From the NCBI RefSeq assembly GCF_014696315.1, contig NZ_JACJPX010000007.1, positions 62,001-126,000 of the forward strand: DNA of 64,000 nt, read 5' to 3'. Both the position numbers and the translations under genes were made by a program. The notes beneath the pieces are model-generated. The model saw only the letters and a program-made list of their open reading frames with translations. It searched no databases and had not been told where the DNA came from. Numbering within the stretch: position 1 is the first letter of the stretch; each line of letters begins with the position of its first letter. Positions 18,337-26,966 of the stretch are shown piece after piece. This DNA comes from Calothrix membranacea FACHB-236. GTDB taxonomy: Bacteria; Cyanobacteriota; Cyanobacteriia; Cyanobacteriales; Nostocaceae.

Positions 18337-21300
18337 CTATCGGCGGGTAATGATTTTTTGTTGTACTAACTCGATAGCGATCGCAACTACTGTGTTGGGA
18401 TCAATTGGCTTCACGATATGCTTTTGGAAACCTGCGGCGATCGCTTTTTGCTGGTTTAATTCTCCCGCATAAGCAGTTAAGGCGATCGCGGGCAAAAATT
18501 TATCTGGCTTTGAGGCGCGAATAGTTTGTATGAGCATATAACCATCCATCTCAGGCATACCAATATCGCTAATTAATAAGTCGGGGACTGCTTGTGCTAA
18601 AACTTTGAGCGCTTCTGCTCCCGAGGCTACTGTTTTCACTGTTGCTTGTTGTTGTGTAAGCACAAAGGTGAGAAATTCACGGGAGTCAGGCTCGTCATCC
18701 ACTACTAAAATATTGATACCCTCAAGATTTACAGTTTGTTGCTCTGATATTGGTAATGCAGGTGTCGGCACCGCATTTTTTGCTAGAGGAATATACACTG
18801 TAAAAGTTGCACCTTGTCCTTCGCCAGGACTATCAACTCCTACAGTACCACCATGCAGTTCTACTAGCTGGCGCACAATCGCTAGTCCCAAACCCAAACC
18901 CCCAAATTGGCGAGTAGTGGAACCGTCTTCTTGTTGGAAATGTTCAAATACATAGGGCAAAAACTCAGCACTAATTCCTTTGCCTGTGTCTCGCACCTGA
19001 ATTTGGGCATTTGTGCCGACGCAGGTTAAACCAACTTCTATTTTTCCACCTGAGGGTGTAAATTTCACGGCGTTGGATAACATATTCCACACCACCTGCT
19101 GTAATCTGGTGGCATCTCCGATGATGCTGACTTTTGGGGTAATATTGGTGTGAATTTCTAAGGACTTAGCCTCAGCCGCTAATCGCACCGTTTCTAAGGC
19201 TGATGAAATGATGCTACCTAAATCTAGGGGAATGGCATTTAAGACCAATTTACCCCGGAGAATCCGCGAAACATCTAGTAAATCGTCAATTAGTTGTACT
19301 TGTAACTTAGCATTACGCTCAATTGTTGCCAGGGCTTCGGCGGTGGCGCTGGGGCTGAGCTTACCATTTTGCAATAACTTCGACCAACCAAGAATGGGAT
19401 TGAGGGGGGAGCGTAATTCGTGAGAGAGGACGGCGAGAAATTCATCTTTAATGCGGCTAGCTCTTTCGGCTTCTTCACGGGCGGCGCGTTCCCGCAGCAG
19501 TAATAGTTCTCGCTCTTGCTCAACTTGTTTGCTATTGCTAATATCTTCGGCAACGCCAGCGATCCGATATGGTTTTCCCTCCTCATCCTGAACTAAAAAA
19601 CCGCGATCGCGTATCCAGCGAATCGTCCCATCTGGATGCACGATGCGGTATTCTTCTGTATGATTACCGTTAGTTATGCATTTCTCTGCCGCTTTGAGTA
19701 CTAATTCTCGATCTTCAGGGTAAATACTTTCAACCCAACTGCTGAAATCGTGGTAAGCACTGTCAACAGAACGCCCCCAAACTTGCTCATAAGCAGGACT
19801 CACATACAGCATTTTTTTGGCTGTCGCATCGCATAGCCAAAAGACGCTTTCGATTGTTTCTGCCATTTGCCGAAACCTTTCTTCGCTCTCACGCAGAGAT
19901 GCTTCGATTTGTTGGCGATCGCTCAATGCTGCTTCAGCTTGCATCCGTAAGCTCTGTTCCCGTAATTGTGCCCCTTGCCGCAGTTGCGATAATTTCAGGC
20001 TAGCTTCTACACGCGCTAGTAATTCTTTAGCAGAAAAGGGCTTGACGATATAATCATCGGCTCCGGCTGCTAGTCCTTCAATCCGCGATTCTTCTCCGGC
20101 TCTAGCTGACAACAAAATAATGGGGATATCTTGAGTTTTGGGATCGTTACGTAGCGATCGCAATAATTCAAAGCCATCCATTTGTGGCATCATCACATCA
20201 GTTAACACCAAATCTGGTGGATTTTGCCGCACTGCATTCAACGCCGCATTCCCATCCCCTACGGTTTCTACCTGATAGTAATCGCTCAAAAATCGCCGCA
20301 AATAATCGCGCATATCCGCATTATCATCAGCCAAGAGAATCCGAGATGGGGGAGTTGGGGAAGCGGAGGAAGAATCGATAAGAAATTCTCCCGCTGCTTG
20401 CAAAGACGCGATTAATCGCGTCTCTACCCTGCTCCCCTCCGTTCCCCAACGCCGCGCTTCCTCTACGTAAGGAGTTGCGCCTAATGCTGTGGAAGGTGAT
20501 ATGCGATTAGCGCGGAGAGATTCTGCGGGTAAATGAGCGCAGCCTGTAGGAATTGTTACTGTAAAACAGCTTCCCCCTCCCCAAACACTGGTAACACTCA
20601 CCTTACCGCCATGAAGTTCTACAATTTCCCGCACTAGCGATAATCCAATTCCTGAACCTTCAAAACTTCGCCCGCGGGAACCTTTAATCCGATGAAATCG
20701 CTTAAATAAATTAGGAATTTCTTCGCTGGGAATGCCTATGCCTGTATCTTGAACTAATAAATTAATGTGGTTTTTAAAATACTCTAATTTAACGGTAATT
20801 GTGCCAGAAAAGGTAAATTTAAAGGCATTAGATAAAAGATTAAAGACAATTTTTTCCCACATTTCCCGGTCAACATAAATTTCTGCGGGTAAGGGGGGAC
20901 AATCAACAATTAGCTGCATTCCCGACTGTTCAATGGTGGAGCGAAATGCACTGGCAAGTTCAGCGGTGAAGGTAGCTAAATCCGTCGGTTCATATACTGC
21001 TTGAATTCTTCCAGCTTCCAGGCGAGAAAAATCGAGTAAGGTGTTGACTAATTTTAATAAACGCAATCCATTGCGCTGGACAATTTCAATTCGTTCTCGT
21101 TGAATTGCAGGTAAGGAAGCAGTGTTATCTGTTAACGCATCTTCCAATGGCCCCAACATTAAAGTTAATGGCGTGCGGAATTCGTGGGAGACGTTACTAA
21201 AAAACTCGGTTTTGGCGCGGTCAATTTCTGCGAGTGCTTCCGCGCGCAGACGTTCGGCTTCGTAGGCGCGCGCATTTGCGATCGCAGTGCTAATCTGTCC

Positions 21301-22320
21301 CGCTACTAAATCCCAAAAGCCTTGGTAATCATCATCAAACTGACGGCGGGGACTGATACCTGCAATCAAAAATCCGCTCAGTCTTTCTTGTGTGGGGGTG
21401 GTGAGGGGTAGGACTATAGCTGTTTTTGGTGATTCAGGCCAAGCACCACCGGGTAAATCAGCAAAACCCGATTTTTCCAAATCCACTAGCTGACTTTTCC
21501 CATCAGCCAGCACAGCCGGAAGTAACCAGCGATCGCATATTTGACTATCTGCATTGATGTCTATTACTTGCGGACTAGCGGTAGTTCCTGGGGCTAATCT
21601 GGTTGTACCTACTAGTTGCGCCTGGGTTGCTTTCTCATCCAGCAGATAAAGTAAGACAAAAGGCACATCATAAGGATTATTATCTAACGTTTGGGCGGAA
21701 ATTTTACAAGCATCTGCAACTGTTTTCGCCTCTGCGGTATTCGCTGCTAATTCTCGCAAACTCCGCAACCTGCGATCGCCCACGACACGACGGGTTTCCT
21801 CACTACAGGCGCAGAACACCCCGCCTATAGTCCCATCGTCCTGAAGGATGGGACTGTAGGAAAAGGTAAAGTAGGTTTCTTCTGTGTAACCATTGCGCTG
21901 CATCACTAACAGCAATTCCTCATTCCACGAAGAATGCCCTTGTTGCAGCACGGCTTCCGCTTGTGGCCCCAGTGTCTCCCAAATCTCCGCCCATACTTGG
22001 GATGCTGGTTGACCTAGTGCTTGAGGATGACGTTGACCCAAAACCGGAATGTAAGCATCATTATAAAAATTGGTCATCGACTCTCCCCACCACACAAACA
22101 TCGGGTAGCGGGAACCTAAAATGAGTCGCACAGCAGTTTTCAAGCTTTGTGGCCAAGTTTCCACAGCACCAACAGGGGTAGTTGACCAATCAAGCGATTG
22201 CATCAGTACCGCCATCTCGCCTCCACCTGTCACAATATTTTCACATCCTGCTGATTTTTGCTGAGTGCCCACAATCTTTACTCCGCTCTGGAAAAGTATT
22301 TCATAAAACCTCATGGTCAC
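18337..22320 (-). CDS. Hybrid histidine kinase: PAS-GAF-HK-REC-PAS-HK-REC
   Basis: A 1327-residue soluble hybrid kinase with two complete kinase units. Order: a PAS-like sensor (~35-165: GGGEMAVLMQSLDWSTTPVG, YPMFVWWGESMTNFYNDAY), GAF (~190-350), HisKA (SHEFRTPL) and HATPase, receiver 1 (LVLTDVMMPQMDG), PAS_3 (~820-920), a second HisKA (SHELRSPL) and HATPase, and receiver 2 (LLISDIGMPEMDG) at the C-terminus. Both receivers keep the Asp and Lys. The encoded start is GTG with no clear ribosome site. The ATG at 22215 has GGTGGAGG in front, but it would cut off the conserved GGGEM motif. A 20-bp palindromic repeat lies in the linker before receiver 1, read as ETRLIASLQ. The signal is unknown. Confidence 0.9.
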   Translation of the reverse strand: MTMRFYEILFQSGVKIVGTQQKSAGCENIVTGGGEMAVLMQSLDWSTTPVGAVETWPQSLKTAVRLILGSRYPMFVWWGESMTNFYNDAYIPVLGQRHPQALGQPASQVWAEIWETLGPQAEAVLQQGHSSWNEELLLVMQRNGYTEETYFTFSYSPILQDDGTIGGVFCACSEETRRVVGDRRLRSLRELAANTAEAKTVADACKISAQTLDNNPYDVPFVLLYLLDEKATQAQLVGTTRLAPGTTASPQVIDINADSQICDRWLLPAVLADGKSQLVDLEKSGFADLPGGAWPESPKTAIVLPLTTPTQERLSGFLIAGISPRRQFDDDYQGFWDLVAGQISTAIANARAYEAERLRAEALAEIDRAKTEFFSNVSHEFRTPLTLMLGPLEDALTDNTASLPAIQRERIEIVQRNGLRLLKLVNTLLDFSRLEAGRIQAVYEPTDLATFTAELASAFRSTIEQSGMQLIVDCPPLPAEIYVDREMWEKIVFNLLSNAFKFTFSGTITVKLEYFKNHINLLVQDTGIGIPSEEIPNLFKRFHRIKGSRGRSFEGSGIGLSLVREIVELHGGKVSVTSVWGGGSCFTVTIPTGCAHLPAESLRANRISPSTALGATPYVEEARRWGTEGSRVETRLIASLQAAGEFLIDSSSASPTPPSRILLADDNADMRDYLRRFLSDYYQVETVGDGNAALNAVRQNPPDLVLTDVMMPQMDGFELLRSLRNDPKTQDIPIILLSARAGEESRIEGLAAGADDYIVKPFSAKELLARVEASLKLSQLRQGAQLREQSLRMQAEAALSDRQQIEASLRESEERFRQMAETIESVFWLCDATAKKMLYVSPAYEQVWGRSVDSAYHDFSSWVESIYPEDRELVLKAAEKCITNGNHTEEYRIVHPDGTIRWIRDRGFLVQDEEGKPYRIAGVAEDISNSKQVEQERELLLLRERAAREEAERASRIKDEFLAVLSHELRSPLNPILGWSKLLQNGKLSPSATAEALATIERNAKLQVQLIDDLLDVSRILRGKLVLNAIPLDLGSIISSALETVRLAAEAKSLEIHTNITPKVSIIGDATRLQQVVWNMLSNAVKFTPSGGKIEVGLTCVGTNAQIQVRDTGKGISAEFLPYVFEHFQQEDGSTTRQFGGLGLGLAIVRQLVELHGGTVGVDSPGEGQGATFTVYIPLAKNAVPTPALPISEQQTVNLEGINILVVDDEPDSREFLTFVLTQQQATVKTVASGAEALKVLAQAVPDLLISDIGMPEMDGYMLIQTIRASKPDKFLPAIALTAYAGELNQQKAIAAGFQKHIVKPIDPNTVVAIAIELVQQKIITRR
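20404..20423. repeat. Palindromic repeat inside hybrid kinase gene
   Basis: A perfect 20-bp palindrome, agacgcgattaatcgcgtct, lies within the coding frame between the first kinase unit and receiver 1. The same sequence is intergenic at 37223-37242, with variants at 61234-61253 (intergenic) and 61642-61661 (inside the CHAT gene). Confidence 0.85.
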
Positions 22321-22636
22321 GAAGGAAATTTGCTTTTTTGAGAGGCGGGGTCACGTCGCTTTGCTCCGAATTCAAAATTCAAAATTCAAAATTAAAGACC
22401 CCACGGATAAATCCGGGGGCTTGAATTAATGTTGTTTCACTGTTGTCCTCTCCATAAATAAATCAATTTAGGGACTTGTATCATTGTTAAAGAGGAGGGG
22501 GTTGCCAGTCCATTCTCCCAAAAATGAATTTGGGGAAGCTCAACCCCTATGGGTAATTCTGCCAAATAAACAAGGTCTATTGTAATTTTTAAGTAGAATT
22601 ACCTGCTTTGTCTATACATCCTAGGAAAGAATGAAT
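22321..22636. other. Intergenic gap with AATTCAA heptamer repeat
   Basis: The gap between ppsA and the hybrid kinase contains the tandem heptamer aattcaa at 22369-22393 and the words gaccccacggataaatccggg nearby. It then becomes AT-rich. No gene or clear terminator was found. Confidence 0.5.
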
Positions 22637-25138
22637 TTAACGCTGATTATCCTCGACTTTAGCAATTTCTAACATTGTTTTTAATACTGAATCTGGATTC
22701 AAACTGATGGAATCTATGCCTTGTTCTACTAAAAACTGAGCAAATTCTGGGTAGTCGCTCGGTGCTTGCCCACAAATACCAATTTTGCGATTATACTGTT
22801 TTGCAGCTTGGATGGCCATTTTGACCAGGCGTTTGACACCAGGAATGCGCTCATCAAATAATCGCGCTACTAAAGCGGAATCTCTATCTAATCCTAGTGT
22901 TAGCTGAGTTAAATCATTTGAACCAATCGAAAAGCCGTCAAAAACCTCGGCAAATTCTTCCGCCATAATGACGTTATTGGGCAACTCGCACATTACATAA
23001 ACTTGCAAGCCGTTTACACCTTGCTGTAGTCCATTTTTTGCCATTTCCTCTAATACTAAACGTCCTTCTTCGGGAGTACGACAGAAGGGAATCATGGGGA
23101 TGACATTGGTTAAACCCATCTCTTCCCTCACGCGTTTAATGGCATGACATTCTAAAGCAAACGCCTCTCTGTAACCTTGATCATAGTAACGTGCTGCCCC
23201 GCGCCAACCTAACATCGGGTTTTCTTCATGGGGTTCAAATTGTTGACCACCTAACAGATTGGCGTATTCATTACTTTTAAAATCTGACATCCGCACGATA
23301 ACTGTTTTCGGATAAAATGCAGCCGCAATTCTGCCGATACCTTGTCCTAATTTATCGACAAAATATTGGGTTTTATCCTCATAAAGTGCAGTGATTTCGC
23401 CAATTTTGGCTTTGACAAATTCATCTTTTAAATTGTCATAGTGGACTAAGGCCATGGGATGAATTTGGATTTGATTGGCGATAATAAATTCTGTCCTGGC
23501 TAAACCTACGCCATCATTAGGAATAGCAGATAAGCTAAATGCTTCTTGGGGATTACCCACATTCATTAAAATTTGGGTGCGCGTGCGGGGTAAGTTTTCT
23601 AGGGGAACTTCTTTAACTTCAAAGGGTAATAATCCGGGGTAAACCCTTCCTTCTTCACCTTCCGCACAAGAAATTGTCACTTCTTGCCCAGTTTTTAAGA
23701 TTTCCGTCGCATTTCCACAACCGACAATTGCAGGTACACCCAATTCTCGCGCAATAATCGCCGCATGGCAGGTGCGACCCCCAGAGTTAGTAATAATTGC
23801 ACTAGCCCGTTTCATAATCGGTTCCCAGTCGGGATCGGTTCTATCGGTGACTAACACATCTCCAGCTTGGAACTGATCGATTTTATGTACATCAAGAATT
23901 AGGCTGACTTTTCCCTGACTAATCGCTTCCCCAATCGCCCGTCCGGTTACCAGAGGGATGGGTAATTCGGGATTATGGATGAGGGATTGGAAAGATTTTT
24001 CCCCAGCCCCCAGCCCCCAGCCCCCAGTCTCCAACAACAAGCGGTAACTCCGCAATAGGTTACCCTGCTTCTGGGATTGCACAGTCTCCGGACGTGCTTG
24101 GACTACAAATAATTGATTGGTAATGCCATCTTTTGCCCATTCAATATCCATTGGGGTGTAATGGCCGTGAACTCGAGAATAATGGTCTTCGATCACACAA
24201 GCCCAACGCGCTAGTTGTAAAATCTCCTCATCAGTGAGGACAAATTTACTTCTTTCGCTGGGAGAAACTAGCACATTTTTCGTAAATTTTGAGCCGTCGT
24301 CATAGACCATTTTTAATTCTTTACTACCCAATTTTTTATCGACAATTGGGCTAAAACCAGCTTTTAAAGTCGGCTTAAACACATAATATTCATCGGGATT
24401 GACTGTTCCCTGCACAACATTTTCACCTAAGCCGTAAGCAGCAGTAATTAACGCCGCATCCTTAAAGCCAGATTCCGTTTCAATAGAGAACATTACCCCA
24501 GCAGATGCTAAATCCGATCGCACCATTTTCTGCACGCCCACAGCCAGCGCCACACTAAAATGGTCAAAGCCCTTAGTCTGCCGATAAGAAATAGCGCGAT
24601 CAGTAAATAAGGAAGCAAAACACCGATGACAAGCCCCTAAAACCCCCGCCGCACCCACAACGTTGAGGTAAGTTTCCTGTTGTCCCGCAAAACTCGCATC
24701 GGGTAAATCTTCCGCCGTAGCGCTAGAACGGACGGCGACATCTGTATCTGCATTGTACGACTCACACAAACTTGCATAGGCATTGGCGATCGCACTCCGC
24801 AATTCTGGGGGAAATGGTGTGTGCATTAATAGCGATCGCGCTTTTTTACCCCGTTCTTGTAAATTTTTGACATCCTCAACATCTAAATCGGCAAATATTT
24901 CTCTTAGCTTGGCTTCTAACCCTGCAGACTCAATGAAATAACGATACGCATAAGCAGTAGTAGCAAACCCCGTAGGAACATTAACGCCCTTGGGTGTCAA
25001 CTGTTGAATCATCTCCCCGAGTGAGGCATTTTTCCCGCCCACTAAGGGAATATCCGCAATCCCCACCTCATCAAACCAAAGGATCAGCGATCGCTCTTTG
25101 GCATCAACAGACAAAGTATTTTTAGCTACTGTTACCAT
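22637..25138 (-). CDS. ppsA: Phosphoenolpyruvate synthase
   Basis: PpsA converts pyruvate, ATP and water to PEP, AMP and phosphate for gluconeogenic carbon flow. The protein has the N-terminal ATP-grasp-like PEP/pyruvate-binding domain (VGGKNASLGEM, VAVRSSATAEDLPDASFAGQQ), the mobile swivel domain with the phospho-histidine (TNSGGRTCHAAIIARELG) and a TIM-barrel C-terminal domain (GLARTEFI, SIGSNDLTQLTLGLDRDS, GICGQAPSDYPEF). I choose the ATG at 25138 (833 residues), which follows GAGGTAAT; a 26-residue extension to 25216 has no family similarity. The linker before the swivel domain contains codons derived from a cccagcccccag tandem repeat (LETGGWGLGAGEK), yet the frame is kept. Confidence 0.95.
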   Translation of the reverse strand: MVTVAKNTLSVDAKERSLILWFDEVGIADIPLVGGKNASLGEMIQQLTPKGVNVPTGFATTAYAYRYFIESAGLEAKLREIFADLDVEDVKNLQERGKKARSLLMHTPFPPELRSAIANAYASLCESYNADTDVAVRSSATAEDLPDASFAGQQETYLNVVGAAGVLGACHRCFASLFTDRAISYRQTKGFDHFSVALAVGVQKMVRSDLASAGVMFSIETESGFKDAALITAAYGLGENVVQGTVNPDEYYVFKPTLKAGFSPIVDKKLGSKELKMVYDDGSKFTKNVLVSPSERSKFVLTDEEILQLARWACVIEDHYSRVHGHYTPMDIEWAKDGITNQLFVVQARPETVQSQKQGNLLRSYRLLLETGGWGLGAGEKSFQSLIHNPELPIPLVTGRAIGEAISQGKVSLILDVHKIDQFQAGDVLVTDRTDPDWEPIMKRASAIITNSGGRTCHAAIIARELGVPAIVGCGNATEILKTGQEVTISCAEGEEGRVYPGLLPFEVKEVPLENLPRTRTQILMNVGNPQEAFSLSAIPNDGVGLARTEFIIANQIQIHPMALVHYDNLKDEFVKAKIGEITALYEDKTQYFVDKLGQGIGRIAAAFYPKTVIVRMSDFKSNEYANLLGGQQFEPHEENPMLGWRGAARYYDQGYREAFALECHAIKRVREEMGLTNVIPMIPFCRTPEEGRLVLEEMAKNGLQQGVNGLQVYVMCELPNNVIMAEEFAEVFDGFSIGSNDLTQLTLGLDRDSALVARLFDERIPGVKRLVKMAIQAAKQYNRKIGICGQAPSDYPEFAQFLVEQGIDSISLNPDSVLKTMLEIAKVEDNQR
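24001..24036. repeat. CCCAGCC tandem repeat inside ppsA
   Basis: Heptamer copies (ccccagc / cccccag) of an intergenic-type short tandem repeat lie within the ppsA coding region. They are read on the minus strand as a Gly/Trp-rich segment in the linker before the phospho-histidine domain. The repeat keeps frame with the gene. Confidence 0.75.
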
Positions 25139-25648
25139 CAGTATTACCTCACAAGTAAATGCTCTGGTTGTAAGTGCGAAATCGCTAGTACTGCTACATT
25201 GAAAGTCAAAAGTCAAAAGTCAAAAGTCAAAAGAATTGTATTCCCAGCTTTGAGGCTATTTTCTTAGAAGTTTGATTTTCGCCGTACTAGTACAGCTACA
25301 TATAATTGGGCAATATTCAATCTTTGAAGATTAGGGATCAACGATAACAATGAGCAGTTCTTAAATTCTTACTTTTTGAATAGAGTCTTGATTTTTGCCA
25401 TGTTGTACTAGTATGTCGCGACCAAAATTAAGCTAAAAGCTGAAATCAGTAAACAGCTTGTCTGACAAGCTTTTTTACTTTTTACTTTTTACTTTTTACT
25501 TTTGCCGTGGTGTGCTAGTATTTTTTGCCCATGTTTAATTTTAGATATTAAATTTGGGATTGTGCTATAAATTGCCAAGATTTAGTCAAGAAAAATTAAC
25601 AATAATTGGCGATAATATCCCTATTGAGAATTAGGGATATAATATAAG
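25139..25648. other. Intergenic region with two heptamer repeat arrays
   Basis: The gap upstream of ppsA carries CAAAAGT copies at 25203-25233 and TACTTTT copies at 25476-25503. Several ctagta(ct) words occur around these arrays. A hairpin followed by T residues lies between them. No gene was seen. Divergent promoters for ppsA and the gene at 25649 must lie near the two ends. Confidence 0.5.
25455..25476 (+). terminator. Hairpin plus T-run (agcttgtc/gacaagct)
   Basis: Eight-bp perfect arms with a one-base centre are followed directly by six T residues, like an intrinsic terminator. However, no plus-strand gene ends just upstream, so it may be a relic or end a short unannotated transcript. 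Confidence 0.35.
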
Positions 25649-26053
25649 ATGGCGCAATTAGAACAATTACTGAAAATGGCAGAAGACGAGCTAACTGAGT
25701 ACAGTACTGATGCTCGCAAAATCGAAAAACTGCGCCGTAAAATTGGTTTATCCGTATCTTTAGCCGAGCAAAGGCAAATCAAAGCCGCCTTATTAGCTAC
25801 CATGCAACCAAATCAAATTGCCCAAATAGTCGAAGAACAAAGACAAGTTGTTGCTTTACCATTTTGGGGAATAGCTGGTTTAGGTTTATTATTAGGAATT
25901 TCTCTAAATCAACCGATAGGATTATTAGCAGCTATAGCTGGTAGTGTCGCCGCTTTTAGACTGCAAAAATGGGGTTGGCAATTACAAGCAAAACGTTTAT
26001 TACTGCAAACTTTTGAAGATATTGAAGCGCGGATTGCTCAACCAAATAAATAA
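25649..26053 (+). CDS. Small membrane protein of unknown function
   Basis: I do not recognise a named family. The 134-residue product has a charged helical N-terminal half (MAQLEQLLKMAEDELTEYS, KIEKLRRKIGLSVSLAEQRQIKAALLA), then two closely spaced hydrophobic segments at about 69-80 and 83-103 (GIAGLGLLLGISL, IGLLAAIAGSVAAFRL), and an amphipathic tail rich in Gln and Arg. It looks like a hairpin membrane protein with cytoplasmic helices. It is transcribed alone; codon use resembles its neighbours. A ribosome site is not obvious. Confidence 0.65.
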   Translation: MAQLEQLLKMAEDELTEYSTDARKIEKLRRKIGLSVSLAEQRQIKAALLATMQPNQIAQIVEEQRQVVALPFWGIAGLGLLLGISLNQPIGLLAAIAGSVAAFRLQKWGWQLQAKRLLLQTFEDIEARIAQPNK

Positions 26054-26164
26054 TAGCAGGCAGGGGGCAGAGGGCAGGAGGCAGAAGGGAATAGGTTTTT
26101 AGGTAACTTTCCGTCTTGTTACTTACTTCGGTTTATTTGCACCGTTCTATTTAAGTAAAAAACA

Positions 26165-26205
26165 GATACACACAGATAAGTTATTTGTATATATCTGTGT
26201 GTATC
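26165..26205. terminator. 14-bp inverted repeat between convergent genes
   Basis: Perfect arms gatacacacagata / tatctgtgtgtatc surround a 13-base loop. It lies between the plus-strand gene ending at 26053 and the minus-strand toxin gene ending at 26374. That position suits a bidirectional terminator, although no T-run follows. Confidence 0.4.
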
Positions 26206-26373
26206 CATATTTTGTAGCGACTGAAGTTTCATCTATGTGTAACACATTTGCCAGTTATTTGATGCAGAGGGTGGCTAAAATTATCTTTATTCTTAATAGT
26301 TAACTTAATATCTGAGTATTTTAACTTTTGTAGAAGTTTCTTGTGTAGCGATTTCACACAATAAAAACAGACA

Positions 26374-26643
26374 CTATAAGCGTTGAAGTAACTCATCATA
26401 CTCTGCATGAGTGCCAATCCAGAACCAGTAGATATGGTTTTCCTCTAGTAAACCAAGAACTCGGTAGTTAAGTCCAACACGAGCGGAGTAGATTGGTTGA
26501 CGTTGACTAACCAGTTTGAACTGAAGACTTTTGTGATAAATATCTGAGCGCCATAAGCTGTAGGCTTTTTTAGCCTGTTCCTGAATCGAATCAGGTAATT
26601 GAGCGAATTGCTTGCGAAACGTTTTGGTTAAGCTTGACTTCAT
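26374..26643 (-). CDS. ParE/RelE-superfamily toxin
   Basis: The 89-residue product has the compact RelE/ParE fold signature: an N-terminal basic helix (LTKTFRKQFAQLPDSIQEQAKKAYSLW), then strands (LQFKLVSQRQPIYSARVGLNYRVLGLL) with the Arg-containing YSARVGLNYRV segment, and a final WFWIGTHAEYDELL. Members are mRNA interferases or gyrase poisons; residues alone do not decide which. It overlaps the antitoxin gene by 4 bases (ATGA), the standard coupling of toxin-antitoxin operons with the antitoxin first. It is full length for the family. Confidence 0.85.
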   Translation of the reverse strand: MKSSLTKTFRKQFAQLPDSIQEQAKKAYSLWRSDIYHKSLQFKLVSQRQPIYSARVGLNYRVLGLLEENHIYWFWIGTHAEYDELLQRL

Positions 26644-26870
26644 TGCTCAGGTGGGAAAACCTCATCTAGGGGAGTGACTTCTCCTTTAACAATTTCTAAA
26701 CGTACCATTTCAGCTAAACGATCCCATTGTTCGTTTGTCGTAGATTCAAAACGGACTTTCCACGCACGTTCATCTTCTAGTTCTGCTAAAAGACGAGTAG
26801 CAATTGCATTTTGCTCGTCTTCTGGAAGTTTTTCAATTTCTGTGATGACGCGTCGAAGTAATTCAGTCAT
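26640..26870 (-). CDS. Antitoxin of ParE/RelE-type pair
   Basis: A 76-residue acidic protein upstream of, and overlapping by 4 bases, the toxin gene. The N-terminal half (LLRRVITEIEKLPEDEQNAIATRLLAEL) is a helical stretch common to small cyanobacterial antitoxins annotated as addiction-module components. The C-terminal half (WDRLAEMVRLEIVKGEVTPLDEVF) is likely the toxin-wrapping tail. It should neutralise the toxin and autoregulate the operon; that is inferred from family and position. No clear DNA-binding motif is visible. Confidence 0.78.
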   Translation of the reverse strand: MTELLRRVITEIEKLPEDEQNAIATRLLAELEDERAWKVRFESTTNEQWDRLAEMVRLEIVKGEVTPLDEVFPPEQ

Positions 26871-26966
26871 GGTTCTAAAATCCAGATAACCCTTTATTTG
26901 GCATCATAACAGTACAGAAATAGTGAAGGATGAAGATTTTACCCCTTCATCCTTCCTTTAACCTTC

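Noticed and set aside
25139-25216. N-terminal extension of PEP synthase
   Set aside because: Residues before the ATG at 25138 have no family similarity, and GAGGTAAT precedes that ATG.
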